Positions 19,196-28,287 of a DNA stretch of 64,000 bases are shown one piece after another (the stretch's first letter is position 1; every line of letters begins with the position of its first letter). Both the position numbers and the translations under genes were made by a program. The notes beneath the pieces were generated by a model, which did not search any database, had not been told where the DNA came from, and was given only the letters and a program-made list of their open reading frames with translations. The stretch spans positions 1,302,001 to 1,366,000 of the forward strand of contig NZ_MPVN01000001.1 of assembly GCF_001955535.1 (NCBI RefSeq). The letters are read 5' to 3'. This DNA comes from Paenibacillus sp. FSL H7-0326 (GTDB taxonomy: Bacteria; Bacillota; Bacilli; Paenibacillales; Paenibacillaceae).

Positions 19196-19781
19196 GAATG
19201 ATATATTCTCCGTCACCTAGAAAAAGAATAGGATCCGGAATCTCTTCCATCGCCTTCTTCACGACAGTCTCATAGGAAGCTGTACGATATCGGTTGCTAT
19301 GAGGCAGAATTGCCGCTCGAAGCACACCGAGTCCACTAAATTCGGTCAACAGGGTCTCGTTCCATTCAGGATGAAGAATATCGGCATGCTGAATAGTGCT
19401 TCCGAATATCGCAGCCCCTGCACTTTGCCCAGATACCAGCTTACCTTCTGACAGCAGAAATGCCAGAATTTCATGCGCACCGGAATCTTTAACTCGAGCC
19501 AGCAGATATAAAGGGTTCCCCCCATTAATATGTACAACATCATAATTTAGCAATAAATTTGCAGGGTCTGTATCCAAATCCACATAATCGACCTTCGCAA
19601 AACCAATGGCGTAGAACAAATCTTTTGTTCTGACCGCGTGCTTGCTTTTATTTTTATATTGAACATCCGCCGTTGTTATAATACAAGCAGTTAGACCTGT
19701 CTTCACCTGGGGAAGCAAACTTAGAAATTGTGCCATTGTGTGCTTCGAATACAGTCCGCTCGCCGTTAGAAATAGCGGCAT
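19188..19781 (-). CDS. peptidase S51 / dipeptidase E-like protein
   Basis: 197 residues of the type 1 glutamine-amidotransferase-like fold. The nucleophile elbow GQSAGAAIFG carries the S51 serine (about residue 117), and the preceding HINGGNPLYLL strand (about 84) is the family's second hallmark. PepE-type enzymes cleave N-terminal Asp dipeptides; close Bacillus relatives are uncharacterised. GGGGGATTA precedes the ATG. Confidence 0.8.
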   Translation of the reverse strand: MPLFLTASGLYSKHTMAQFLSLLPQVKTGLTACIITTADVQYKNKSKHAVRTKDLFYAIGFAKVDYVDLDTDPANLLLNYDVVHINGGNPLYLLARVKDSGAHEILAFLLSEGKLVSGQSAGAAIFGSTIQHADILHPEWNETLLTEFSGLGVLRAAILPHSNRYRTASYETVVKKAMEEIPDPILFLGDGEYIILP

Positions 19782-19908
19782 TAGTATAATCCCCCTATCT
19801 AGTCATATAAGAGACCTATATTCAGCTGCCAAGTCAGAACTCTTTCTCTATGTATTTCTGCCGCTCAGGCATTACTCCATTCAACTTCCATCATTTTGAG
19901 GTCCTCCA

Positions 19909-20424
19909 TTAGTTCCGAAGGAACTGCTTTTTTATAGCTACCATTTGGGCATAGTGATGACGGCTGTGATCGGCGACATGCCATATTCCCCAACGGATCG
20001 AGGCTGTGTTTCCATTCTCAAATGGCACCTGATCTTCTAGCTGATTCTCCTTGATGTTCATACATACGTTCTCAAGCATATCTTGTATTTCCTCATATTC
20101 CTGGATTAAAGTGCTTACGGAAACACGATGAACCGCTGGAAGTTTGCCTTTCTCATCTACCATAGGACCAAGCTTCTCTACCCAATCCTTAGGAACCTCC
20201 ATAGACTGCAGCCGATACACCCAGTTCAGATCGACAACGGTCAAATGACGGAGCAGCTCAGCAATGCTGTTCTGATCCCTTTCTTTACCCTTGTAGTCGA
20301 TTTCTTCTTGTGTAAGTCCCTGAACCTGTCTCTTTAATCTCTCAAAGTTATAGCGCACCATGGAATGCAGGAGTCCAACTGTTCCCGTCATTTCTGGTTT
20401 GATGTTAAAATCATACTGTTTCAT
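19909..20424 (-). CDS. DinB-family protein
   Basis: 171-residue four-helix-bundle protein of the DinB/YfiT superfamily. The three metal-ligand histidine positions are plausible: LLRHLTVVDLNW (about residue 50), then WHVADHSRHHYAQM (about 145) with two more. I set the start at 20424, where GAAAGGTGATCGT precedes the ATG. The superfamily includes thiol-dependent transferases; the substrate here is unknown. Confidence 0.85.
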   Translation of the reverse strand: MKQYDFNIKPEMTGTVGLLHSMVRYNFERLKRQVQGLTQEEIDYKGKERDQNSIAELLRHLTVVDLNWVYRLQSMEVPKDWVEKLGPMVDEKGKLPAVHRVSVSTLIQEYEEIQDMLENVCMNIKENQLEDQVPFENGNTASIRWGIWHVADHSRHHYAQMVAIKKQFLRN

Positions 20425-20734
20425 ACGATCACCTTTCTCGGGGATGTTGATAGATAGGAGTTTCATGGCAGTCTTCATGTGGTTACCTGTGGCTACTTCT
20501 AGAAAAGGCTTAATTCTGTAGGATTACATTGTTCGAGATTACTGTGACTAATTAGATATTAGAACGGTTATTAATGTGAATGTTAACGGAATGGAGCGGG
20601 AAGCTTAAGATGTGTGGCAGGACCGAAAGGTTATAAAAAAGGTCCGATCCCGCCATGGGGAATGATCTGCAAGGTGTGTTAGGAAGCAACTCTTACTTAA
20701 CCTGCTCTGGCTGGCAATCGGTCTACACGGGAAT
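20425..20734. other. intergenic stretch without a gene
   Basis: No coding frame with a ribosome-binding site is visible. A weak hairpin (GGACC 20620-20624 with GGTCC 20641-20645) is the only structure seen. Confidence 0.5.
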
Positions 20735-21283
20735 TTAAACCCCTGCTTCCTTCATGCGCTGGAGAATTCCCACAATGCGTAATCCTTCTACATCGCTGAT
20801 CGTAATTCCATACTTCTCTTGAATGCGTGTGATTTTTTTGAGAAGGGCAAATTTAGAGTCACAAAAATCAAACAAGGATGCATCATCTGAAATGAACATG
20901 CCGTAGTATTCCAAGCCAAAGATCTCTTTGAAAAAAATAATGCCTTCCGGCTCCAATTCATTAATCTGGTCTACGCTTGCATATACGATGCCCGCCTTGC
21001 TTCCCGGTCTAGGAAGTTCTCCACCGCGAGCTAGATAGGCTTCAAAATTTCGTTGCAGATTCGCGCAAGCCTCTTCCTTCGTATCTCCTTCCCCTCGCAT
21101 CCAGTACCAATTAAGTACTCTGGCTTGCCAAGGATACTTTTTGGAGTAGGAGTCTGACTCAGGTTGAATTTCTTGATTTATAATTTCAATCGGATAGTCA
21201 CGAAGAGACCAATTTGACTTAAAGAAGGAAGCCGCCATCTTATATGCTGTTTTCCATGATTCTGTCAGTAATTGTTGTTTCAT
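20735..21283 (-). CDS. HicB-like hypothetical protein
   Basis: 182 residues. The middle section, WYWMRGEGDTKEEACANL (about residues 60-77), has the strand-turn-helix layout of HicB-type domains. No HicA toxin gene is next to it, so a toxin-antitoxin role is not supported. The start has GGGAGTTATGAACG. Function unknown. Confidence 0.7.
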   Translation of the reverse strand: MKQQLLTESWKTAYKMAASFFKSNWSLRDYPIEIINQEIQPESDSYSKKYPWQARVLNWYWMRGEGDTKEEACANLQRNFEAYLARGGELPRPGSKAGIVYASVDQINELEPEGIIFFKEIFGLEYYGMFISDDASLFDFCDSKFALLKKITRIQEKYGITISDVEGLRIVGILQRMKEAGV

Positions 21284-21475
21284 CGTTCATAACTCCCTCA
21301 TTTATATGCTTGGGTGATATTATCCTCTATTATAACAAGCTCATACCTAATCTTCGAATGTTTAGGCCTGAAGATGAAGCTTGTATAGGTATTAGACAAA
21401 AAACCATCACATTTAACGAGATATTTAGAACTTTTTAATCATTTCCATTAATTTCGTAATCTATAATTTAGATGT

Positions 21476-21667
21476 TTATTTCTGATCTTCTTCATGCATT
21501 TTTTGCAGTTCCGCTTCTATCTCTTCATCCGAGGGCGGTGTATCTTTATCCGCAATATTAAGCTTCCGTTTGATTGCCTCCATGTCGGCTTCCATGTCTT
21601 TTAATCGGGAACGATTCGATAGCGCAACCAATAAAGTAATAAACAAAATGATGAGAATAATCACCAT
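21476..21667 (-). CDS. small membrane-anchored protein
   Basis: 63 residues from ATG 21667, preceded by AAGGGAGTTAAC. One N-terminal transmembrane helix (VIILIILFITLLVAL) is followed by a charged, probably coiled-coil tail (RLKDMEADMEAIKRKL). It starts inside the last dozen bases of the HAD gene, so the two are translationally close. Function unknown. Confidence 0.7.
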   Translation of the reverse strand: MVIILIILFITLLVALSNRSRLKDMEADMEAIKRKLNIADKDTPPSDEEIEAELQKMHEEDQK

Positions 21668-21678
21668 GTTAACTCCCT

Positions 21679-22362
21679 TCAAATAAACAAAGAACGCACC
21701 TCTAACAAGTTTGAACAAGTATAGTCTGGCTGCACTTCATTTCTTCTCATTTTATTCAATCGATTCAACCACACGGCAGCAATACCTGCATTCTGCGCTC
21801 CCTGGATGTCACTCTTTAGCGAATCTCCAATATGGATGACTTCATCAGCGGCCAGACCGCTAAGCGCAAGTGCCTGATAAAACATTTCGGGCCGAGGCTT
21901 ATATGCTCTTACGCTTTCGCTCGTTATGATTCCATCCACTTCAATCCCGTGATAAGACGCAGCCGATTGGACGTCATATGTGTCTATATTAGACAGAATA
22001 TAAGAACGAATCCCTTCTCTTCTCAGGCATTCTAGAAAAGGCACGGTATCCTCATAAAGTACGGGTTTCACCCAATGTTCGAACTGGGATGTGATCAGAT
22101 CCTTCGACTTAAGAGGACAAGCATAATGTGTAAGCGTTCTCTCCAAGGACTCAATGCCGATATCCCTTTGCAGGCGGTATAATTCTCCAAAGCTCTTATC
22201 ATACATAGCTGAAGCATTTGCCCACCAGAAGCTTCCGATTTCTTTATGCGAGCATTTACGTGCAGCGGTGGTCCGGATCTGTTCATAAATAACCGGCAAA
22301 ATGTCGTCATCTTCATGGACCAGAGTTCCGTAAAAATCCAGAAAGAAGGCCTTGATCTTCAT
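21679..22362 (-). CDS. HAD-superfamily hydrolase
   Basis: 227 residues. Motif I is FFLDFYGTLV (nucleophile Asp about residue 9), motif II the Ser of YILSNIDTYD (about 118), the Lys of motif III is in AYKPRPEMF (about 150) and motif IV is HIGDSLKSDIQGAQNAG (about 178). An alpha-helical cap between motifs I and II places it with the phosphoglycolate-phosphatase-like group. Substrate unknown. GGAGCGGATATA precedes the ATG. Confidence 0.88.
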   Translation of the reverse strand: MKIKAFFLDFYGTLVHEDDDILPVIYEQIRTTAARKCSHKEIGSFWWANASAMYDKSFGELYRLQRDIGIESLERTLTHYACPLKSKDLITSQFEHWVKPVLYEDTVPFLECLRREGIRSYILSNIDTYDVQSAASYHGIEVDGIITSESVRAYKPRPEMFYQALALSGLAADEVIHIGDSLKSDIQGAQNAGIAAVWLNRLNKMRRNEVQPDYTCSNLLEVRSLFI

Positions 22363-22396
22363 TATATCCGCTCCTATTCAAACAGGTACATAACCC

Positions 22397-22861
22397 CTAT
22401 TCCTCTTCTACCTGAAAGATCGAATCAACGATAATAGGCAGATTATCACGCACCGAAACGGCTCCAAACACAGACCTTGCATGAACTCCTTTTTCCCCAA
22501 ATACGTCAGACATCAAATCGGAGTAACCGTTCAATACCTTGTGATGCTCCTCAAAGCTCGGCTCAGCATTAACGAAACCCTGAACTTTAACGACTCTCTT
22601 GACACGATCCAGTGTACCAAGCGCATCCCTCACAACTGCTAGGACCTCAATCGCCGCATCGCGGGCAAAGGTATAACCCTCTTCTGTCGTAAAATCACTG
22701 CCAAGCTTCCCCTTCGGGCTGCCTGATGGACCTTTACCTGAAACAAACATCAAACCATTGACGATAACAACATTCGTATATTGCGCAGCCGGATTACTCG
22801 CCGCAGGAAGCTCGATTCCGAGATCTTGTAAACGCTCTTCCGTAGTTTGTAGTTGTGACAT
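22397..22861 (-). CDS. RidA-family (YjgF/Rid) protein
   Basis: 154 residues from ATG 22861; an upstream ATG at 22900 is possible but gives an atypical N-terminus. The layout (AAQYTNVVIVNGLMFVSGKGP ... ARSVFGAVSVRDNLPIIVDSIFQV) matches the longer Rid subgroup. The canonical RidA arginine is replaced in context by ARSVFGA, so imine deaminase activity is uncertain. It lies upstream of the HAD gene on the same strand. Confidence 0.85.
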   Translation of the reverse strand: MSQLQTTEERLQDLGIELPAASNPAAQYTNVVIVNGLMFVSGKGPSGSPKGKLGSDFTTEEGYTFARDAAIEVLAVVRDALGTLDRVKRVVKVQGFVNAEPSFEEHHKVLNGYSDLMSDVFGEKGVHARSVFGAVSVRDNLPIIVDSIFQVEEE

Positions 22862-23071
22862 ATAGACCGCCAGCCCTTCGATATAAGATAGATGCTTCAT
22901 TGACTGCTTCTTTCGTTCGATTGGATTCCCATATTATAACTTGATTGAATTAAATCTTCATCCCGTATTTCAGCTGATACGCCAGTCAACCACCAGCTGA
23001 AGCTGCTATTTCTGATACAATGAAAATCAATGTGTATGTATCTTGAGTTATTTAATGAACGGAGGAATATC

Positions 23072-23731
23072 ATGTCCCATTCCGAAACCAAACCTATAAA
23101 AATCGCCAAACCTAAGCTTCCTAAGCAGCTCTCATTGGTTAAGCTTGCAGATTCTACCATTCTGGATCGCGCTGAATATGGCCAGGCCATGTGTCAGGAG
23201 GAAGAGATCATGGATGTCATCGCCGAGAAAGTAACATTTGATCAGATGGTATTCGAGAACATCACCTTTAGCAGCACCTCTCTTCTGCATGCAGAATTAA
23301 CAGATGTCGTCTTCAAGAACTGTGATTTATCCAATGTGAACTTCAGCGACTCTGTCCTGCATCGAGTTCAGTTTACGCATTGCAAAATTATCGGGATTGA
23401 CCTTACCGCTGCAACCATGCGAAATGTATCTTTTCAAGAATGCGCCGGAGATTATGCAACGTTTCGTTTTGCCAACATGAAAAACATCTCGTTTCAGGAG
23501 TGCTCGCTCATCAAGTCGGATTTCTATCATTCCGAATTTGCCGGCATTGAGCTCATCGGCTGTATGATTGACGGTACACAGTTCACGGGTGCGAAGCTAA
23601 AAGGCATTGATCTTAGCCAAACTGAATTTTTTAACCTCGGTGTGACCATGGAGGATTTGCAGGGCTGCATTATTGCACCGGCACAGGCACTTCTGTTCTC
23701 CAAAATATTTGGTCTCGTCATTAAGGAATAA
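23072..23731 (+). CDS. pentapeptide repeat protein
   Basis: 219 residues from ATG 23072, preceded by GGAGGAATATC. After a 60-residue lead come roughly 25 A(D/N)LXX-like pentapeptides (FENITFSSTSLLHAELTDVVF and onward, about residues 65-205) that would form a right-handed quadrilateral helix. Such proteins include gyrase-protecting Qnr-like proteins, but this one has no Qnr loops that I can see, so function stays open. Confidence 0.85.
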   Translation: MSHSETKPIKIAKPKLPKQLSLVKLADSTILDRAEYGQAMCQEEEIMDVIAEKVTFDQMVFENITFSSTSLLHAELTDVVFKNCDLSNVNFSDSVLHRVQFTHCKIIGIDLTAATMRNVSFQECAGDYATFRFANMKNISFQECSLIKSDFYHSEFAGIELIGCMIDGTQFTGAKLKGIDLSQTEFFNLGVTMEDLQGCIIAPAQALLFSKIFGLVIKE

Positions 23732-23842
23732 CTTCACAGAAAAAATAATTTAAACGGTTTTTTATCCCTGTCAGATATGGATCAATGTTATATTATTACA
23801 ATCATGGTTTTTCGCGTTTGCAAAGTAAAAGGAGTTATTCAT

Positions 23843-25075
23843 ATGATTGAATCAATAGGAAAATACAACACGGCTAAAATTTTTACAGATACGATCGATG
23901 AAAAGGCTTATGCTCAAGTCCTTGAGCTGTGTAATCAGAAGGCCTTTGAAGGTGTACAGATCCGCATCATGCCAGATACCCATGCAGGAAAGGGCTGCGT
24001 AATCGGATTTACGGCTGAGCTTGCAGGACGCGTCGTCCCTAATCTCATCGGTGTGGATATTGGCTGTGGAATGGAAGTTACTTATCTCGGTCCGATCGAT
24101 ATCAATTTTGAAGAGCTGGATCACTTTATACGTCATAAAGTCCCTCATGGTCATTCCATTCATCAAAAAGTCGCCCACCCTATTCATAAGCCCGTGCTGG
24201 AGCAAAAAATCGAGAACCTCGCAAGCAAAACAGGTACGATTTACGAGAAGCATCTAAGAAGTGTGGGAAGTCTGGGTGGAGGCAATCATTTTATTGAAAT
24301 TAATAAGGATTCTTCAGGTAACAAAATCTTGGTGATCCATTCCGGAAGCCGCAATCTTGGACTTCAAGTCGCCAAATACCATCAGAAAAAAGCAGAGCTC
24401 TATTGTACAGACCGCATGAAAGACCTGACTCTTCAGCAAAACGAGGAGATCGGACTGCTCAAAAAATCTGGCAATCTTGATGCGATCCCTGCCGTTATTG
24501 AGAAGTATAAAGCACTCATGGAAGTGTACCAGGTTCCAAAGCCGCTTATGTACCTCGAAGGGGCTGGGGCTGACGAATATTTAGCGGACATGTACGCAGC
24601 ACAGGAGTTCGCTCTCTTAAACCGCCAAGGGATGTCGAAGGCCATTGCCGAATTCTTGAACTTGGATTACCGTCAACTGGAGAAATTCACAACCATTCAT
24701 AACTATATTAATCCAGAGGACAAAATCATCCGCAAAGGCGCGATCTCAGCCAAAGCAGGTGAAAAGGTCATCATACCGATCAATATGCGAGACGGTTCTA
24801 TTATCGCCATTGGCAAAGGTAATCCTGATTGGAATCATTCCGCCCCCCATGGAGCAGGCCGCTTGATGAGCCGATCCAGAGCCAAGGATATTTTGCATAT
24901 GAACGATTTCAAGGACACCATGCGCGGCGTATGGACCTCATCCGTAAGCACCGCTACGCTGGATGAAGCCCCAATGGCCTACAAACCAATCGAAGAAATT
25001 CTGGAGAATACGGTGGATGCATTAGAGATTGTTGAGATTATTAAGCCGCTATACAATTTCAAAGCGAGTAATTAA
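23843..25075 (+). CDS. rtcB: RtcB-family RNA ligase
   Basis: 410 residues from ATG 23843 with AAAGGAGTTATTC upstream. RtcB joins 2',3'-cyclic phosphate or 3'-phosphate RNA ends to 5'-OH ends with GTP and manganese. Metal-binding motifs are intact: GVDIGCGME (Asp and Cys, about residue 72), GGGNHFIEI (about 145) and HSGSRNLG (about 173). The guanylylated His lies in SAPHGAGRLMSRSRAKD (about 335). The protein belongs to the shorter bacterial branch. No archease or RtcA gene is adjacent. Confidence 0.93.
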   Translation: MIESIGKYNTAKIFTDTIDEKAYAQVLELCNQKAFEGVQIRIMPDTHAGKGCVIGFTAELAGRVVPNLIGVDIGCGMEVTYLGPIDINFEELDHFIRHKVPHGHSIHQKVAHPIHKPVLEQKIENLASKTGTIYEKHLRSVGSLGGGNHFIEINKDSSGNKILVIHSGSRNLGLQVAKYHQKKAELYCTDRMKDLTLQQNEEIGLLKKSGNLDAIPAVIEKYKALMEVYQVPKPLMYLEGAGADEYLADMYAAQEFALLNRQGMSKAIAEFLNLDYRQLEKFTTIHNYINPEDKIIRKGAISAKAGEKVIIPINMRDGSIIAIGKGNPDWNHSAPHGAGRLMSRSRAKDILHMNDFKDTMRGVWTSSVSTATLDEAPMAYKPIEEILENTVDALEIVEIIKPLYNFKASN

Positions 25076-25082
25076 TTTGAAA

Positions 25083-25127
25083 GAAGCACTCGGTTACAAT
25101 CGCAGGTGGCCGAGTGCTTCTTTTTTT
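25083..25127 (+). terminator. rtcB terminator
   Basis: GAAGCACTCGG (25083-25093) pairs with CCGAGTGCTTC (25110-25120) and is followed by seven T. Confidence 0.92.
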
Positions 25128-25135
25128 GTGGCTAT

Positions 25136-25489
25136 CTATTCATTCTTTGTAAATCCTTTCCCAACAACGGTTTCCTTATCCAAGTCAACATAGACTACGA
25201 GATCTCCCGAAGTATTCGTACCGGTATGATTAAAAATCACAGCATAAACTTGGTCATGGTCGACGTTACGATTCATATAAGACTCGTTCTCCTCATTAAC
25301 TCTTACTTTCTCAACGCTTGAATCCTTCGGGCTGGCAGGTATTAAAGCTTGTTCTTCATGTGTAAGACTGCTGAAGGCCACCATTTCGAGAGGTGTTTGT
25401 TCATGAGTTGAATTCAAATCACAGGCTGCTAGAGATGATAGAATCAACAATAAGACTGGAATGAATATTAACTTTTTCAGTATCAACAC
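25136..25489 (-). CDS. small lipoprotein, paralogue of the one at 53.2 kb
   Basis: 117 residues starting at TTG 25489, with AAAGGAGAGTG upstream. A signal peptide ends in the lipobox LAAC. The mature part has VAFSSLTHEEQALI then a strand pattern ending DLVVYVDLDKETVVGKG. The same order of motifs is found in the lipoprotein at 53168-53515 (VAWNSLTESAKEEV ... IQVFLNADTKEIISYG), so the two are distant paralogues. Function unknown. Confidence 0.75.
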   Translation of the reverse strand: MLILKKLIFIPVLLLILSSLAACDLNSTHEQTPLEMVAFSSLTHEEQALIPASPKDSSVEKVRVNEENESYMNRNVDHDQVYAVIFNHTGTNTSGDLVVYVDLDKETVVGKGFTKNE

Positions 25490-25535
25490 TCTCCTTTGAC
25501 TTCCTCAAAAGTCGTTCTTCATCCATAGACCCACG

Positions 25536-26075
25536 CTAAATATAGCCTCGTTGATGAAGGAGCTTAAGGTAGGTCTCGTAATTGTCATTGCCTAAATGAC
25601 TTTCTTCTTCTTGGAGGCCCCTTAATATGTATAATTCCTGCTGTAGCTGCTGGCTCATCCCCTGAAGTGTATATCCGGTAATGTATTGTTTATCTGCACT
25701 TTCCATAATAATGCGAAGCAATCTTCCCTGCCTGATCTTTCTCCACAACCGTTCTGCACCCGTCAAGGAATCCTCCTCAGAAGAGACTGTTGCATGAATT
25801 GCCTGCATTTCATTTATCATTTCTTGCTCTTGAGATGTAAAGATGGATGATAGAATTTGATTGTCGTTCACATGATAGATTTTTACGATATGATTGTAAT
25901 GGATTAGAGGGTCTTTTTTCAGGTCGGATACTTCCAATGGGTTCACAACAACAACGCCATATTTACTTTTCAATAGGTGATCAGCTTCCTGAAGAGTATA
26001 CCGCAGTGGCAAATTAGATGCCTTAAACCGCTCATGCAGCTCGCTCATTTCAATACCCACGTTTTCTATATTCAA
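25536..26075 (-). CDS. hypothetical protein, 179 residues
   Basis: Starts at TTG 26075 after GGGGGAGTTTAC. It is soluble and mostly helical with a Gln/Glu-rich C-terminal third (GMSQQLQQELYILRGLQEEE). No family recognised. It is transcribed toward the small lipoprotein gene 47 bases downstream. Confidence 0.6.
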   Translation of the reverse strand: MNIENVGIEMSELHERFKASNLPLRYTLQEADHLLKSKYGVVVVNPLEVSDLKKDPLIHYNHIVKIYHVNDNQILSSIFTSQEQEMINEMQAIHATVSSEEDSLTGAERLWRKIRQGRLLRIIMESADKQYITGYTLQGMSQQLQQELYILRGLQEEESHLGNDNYETYLKLLHQRGYI

Positions 26076-26127
26076 GTAAACTCCCCCTTTGAACTACTTT
26101 ATTTCTTCAAAATATTGATTATAGTCA

Positions 26128-26226
26128 CTAATCCAGGTCCAATAACTTCAGATTATTCACAATATAATGAATGCCGGACAGAAGCGTCACCAGCGTGGCA
26201 AACCACATCATGAACTGATCAAGAAT
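26128..26226 (-). pseudogene. orphan C-terminal tail, PgsA-like
   Basis: A short open stretch with no start codon ends in FATLVTLLSGIHYIVNN then a stop at 26128. The hydrophobic tail resembles the last helix of CDP-diacylglycerol-glycerol-3-phosphate phosphatidyltransferases. It is probably a remnant left by a deletion. Confidence 0.35.
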
Positions 26227-26246
26227 TCACATACTAACGTATTCAT

Positions 26247-26402
26247 TTAGAAAGCGGAAGATTCCTGGCTCAGCTTCAATAGTTCATTGACAGTCTTAAT
26301 CCACTGTCCTTTCGAATCTGCCAAAATGGTCTCCCAGCCCATCTCTCTTGCAGGAAGCAGATTACGCTCTTGACCATCCTTCCGGATATGATTGGTGCTC
26401 TC
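26247..26402 (-). pseudogene. orphan C-terminal tail of a HAD hydrolase
   Basis: Reading from 26402 to the stop at 26247 gives DGQERNLLPAREMGWETIL then about 20 residues. This is the motif-IV region and C-terminus of a HAD hydrolase without its first 150 or more residues. It begins directly after the stop codon of the next gene, in the same frame, so a deletion joined them. Confidence 0.5.
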
Positions 26403-26405
26403 CAA

Positions 26406-26837
26406 TTACTTCGGGATCACCTCAAGTTTAACGACATAAGTACCTGTCCCAGCCGGCCACTCCCCATATACCACGATGAAATAGGTCCCCGGCTCAGAAG
26501 GGGTTCGGATCGTATTATCCTTTACAGGAAGTGTGCTCCGCTCCATATCTGTCACTTGTGCGACCGAATACTCGGAAGGCTGAATAGAGAAAGAGAGAAT
26601 CATGTCGGTGCTGGGAGCTACTTCATATCCCTCATATTGGTTGGCTATTTCTGTTAGTTCCGGCGCATCTGCTATCCCACTCGTCGAGACATACGAGCCT
26701 TTGTGAAAGAGAAGCTCCTGCTCATCCAAGCGCCCAATCAGATCCGGAGGCTCCGTTAGAAAGAAGGACCTGGATGTGATGTAAATGATACCAAGAAACA
26801 ACAACACTCCCACAGAAATAAGCAGCCTCTTCTTCAT
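26406..26837 (-). CDS. membrane-anchored hypothetical protein
   Basis: 143 residues with an N-terminal helix (LISVGVLLFLGIIYI) and an extracellular domain of about 115 residues. The C-terminal strands (TPSEPGTYFIVVYGEWPAG) resemble a small beta-sandwich. No lipobox. Function unknown. Confidence 0.65.
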   Translation of the reverse strand: MKKRLLISVGVLLFLGIIYITSRSFFLTEPPDLIGRLDEQELLFHKGSYVSTSGIADAPELTEIANQYEGYEVAPSTDMILSFSIQPSEYSVAQVTDMERSTLPVKDNTIRTPSEPGTYFIVVYGEWPAGTGTYVVKLEVIPK

Positions 26838-26856
26838 TTTATTTTTACTCTCTCTC

Positions 26857-27237
26857 CTATTTGGATACAGACTCTATTAAATTCTCAATCGTCCCTACAA
26901 ATCGTTTGACTTCAGGCAAATGATAGAACGTACTGGACTGCTCCGGTTCATAGACATGTTCTGATTCTGAGTATATCCATACTTCCTTTCCTGTACCCAG
27001 GGCAATACCCAGCTCAATATGACTTCCCTTGCCTGCAGGCATCATCATAATGAACACATCGGAACGGATGACTCCTTCCATTTCCGCTTCTCCAATTGCA
27101 GCGAGCTCTGCATGCGTAGCAGCTTTCCCATGTCTGGTCCAATCATAGGTATGTGTATGCCCTCTCAAAACAAGCTGTTCAGCAGTGTAATGAACATGCT
27201 CTATGTTTCTAAAGCTCGAAGCAATATAGAATCTCAT
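26857..27237 (-). CDS. nucleoside 2-deoxyribosyltransferase-like protein
   Basis: 126 residues with a Rossmann-like layout. It starts MRFYIASSFRN and carries the family's GSHIELGIALGTGKEVWIY motif, whose Glu (about residue 75) is the nucleophile in characterised 2-deoxyribosyltransferases. SDVFIMMMP (about 60) is the preceding strand. GGGGGAACTT precedes the ATG. A nucleotide-salvage or sanitising role is likely, but the substrate is not known. Confidence 0.75.
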   Translation of the reverse strand: MRFYIASSFRNIEHVHYTAEQLVLRGHTHTYDWTRHGKAATHAELAAIGEAEMEGVIRSDVFIMMMPAGKGSHIELGIALGTGKEVWIYSESEHVYEPEQSSTFYHLPEVKRFVGTIENLIESVSK

Positions 27238-27325
27238 AAGTTCCCCCTGATACGTTAATATCTAACCTTTAGATTATATTGAAAATATTGGATTTTATAT
27301 TGTATTCTACACTATTGTACACAGC

Positions 27326-27355
27326 TCAAAAACCCCCGTATTCGCACGCGGGGGC
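27326..27355 (-). terminator. terminator of the 42-residue membrane protein gene
   Basis: CCCCCG (27333-27338) pairs with CGGGGG (27349-27354). On the minus strand it is followed by TTTTT. Confidence 0.8.
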
Positions 27356-27388
27356 ATTCAAGCTGAAGCTTATATCATATTTTCGATC

Positions 27389-27517
27389 CTAAACATCTAC
27401 AGCCGTAAAGTTACCAAAATAATAGAGCATGAATGAAGCTAACAATAGAACAGCAACAATAACTCCAACGGTAATCTTCTTCTTGCGTTTGGTTAGGTGT
27501 TCTCTATTTCCTGCCAT
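27389..27517 (-). CDS. small single-helix membrane protein, 42 residues
   Basis: ATG 27517 has AAGGGAGAGACTTCAT upstream. The peptide has a basic N-terminus (HLTKRKKK) followed by one helix (ITVGVIVAVLLLASFMLYYF). It has its own ribosome-binding site and terminator, which supports a real gene. Function unknown. Confidence 0.72.
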   Translation of the reverse strand: MAGNREHLTKRKKKITVGVIVAVLLLASFMLYYFGNFTAVDV

Positions 27518-27608
27518 ATGAAGTCTCTCCCTTAATTGTTCATCTTGATAGATATATAAACGTTTGAAGAGAGTTATAAACGAAGGCAGGACCGAAATTC
27601 ATTCCATT

Positions 27609-28090
27609 CTACTTTCTTTTTGGTATGGAAGCCGTAATGAAATCCTGATCTTTAAACATTTTGGCAAGGTATAGCATCTGCCCCAAATGTTCTGAAAAAT
27701 GCGTTGCACACGTAAGCAGAACTTCCAGGTTACTCCGTTCCTTATTCCGAATCACCTGTGTTTTCATCCAATCTTCTTCACTCATTCGCTCAATGGTTTG
27801 TCTATTTGGTAAGATTCCTTTGTGATCTCGATAAGCTCATCTCTTGTACGGGATAACACATCGAATTCGGCGTCTCTGTCTCTCGTTACATCGGATCCCC
27901 GAATACCTCGACGAACGCGTTCATCCACATTGCCGCTGATATGCACAACCAAGTTGGCAATGCTGTTGGATGCTTCATTGCAGCGATAGTTCACCTCATC
28001 ATCATTCAACTGATGAAGCACATGCAAGGTTCTTTTCTCGATATCATCGAGCTTTGTACATAGCACTTCTTTAAACAAATGAATATCCAT
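27609..28090 (-). pseudogene. DinB-superfamily (DUF1572-like) gene with a frameshift
   Basis: The first 100 codons from ATG 28090 (GGAAGG upstream) encode a DinB-like N-terminus (NEASNSIANLVVHISGNV with a ligand His). The frame breaks near 27805. The next frame continues seamlessly as ERMSEEDWMKTQVIRNKERS and then CATHFSEHLGQMLYLAKM with further ligand histidines, to the stop at 27609. A single-base change explains it; a sequencing error cannot be excluded. Confidence 0.75.
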
Positions 28091-28287
28091 TTGGATCATC
28101 CCTTCCTGCTCATCGATGAATTTTACTAGAGATAATAGCATCCTCCCTGTTGCAGTCCATTCCTGAGCTGAGTATATTTATCTTTAGTTATAAGAAACAA
28201 CGCCATTTTCCTCTATTTGATATATAATTTCTTTTAGCAATATCATAGGCCGCACGAATAAGATATATCAGGAAAGGAGAGCTTGCT

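Noticed and set aside
20735..21283. HicAB toxin-antitoxin system
   Set aside because: The protein resembles HicB in part, but no HicA-sized gene with the expected motif is adjacent.
23030..23071. Upstream starts for the pentapeptide protein
   Set aside because: The extra residues have no ribosome-binding site, while ATG 23072 has GGAGGAATATC at ideal spacing.
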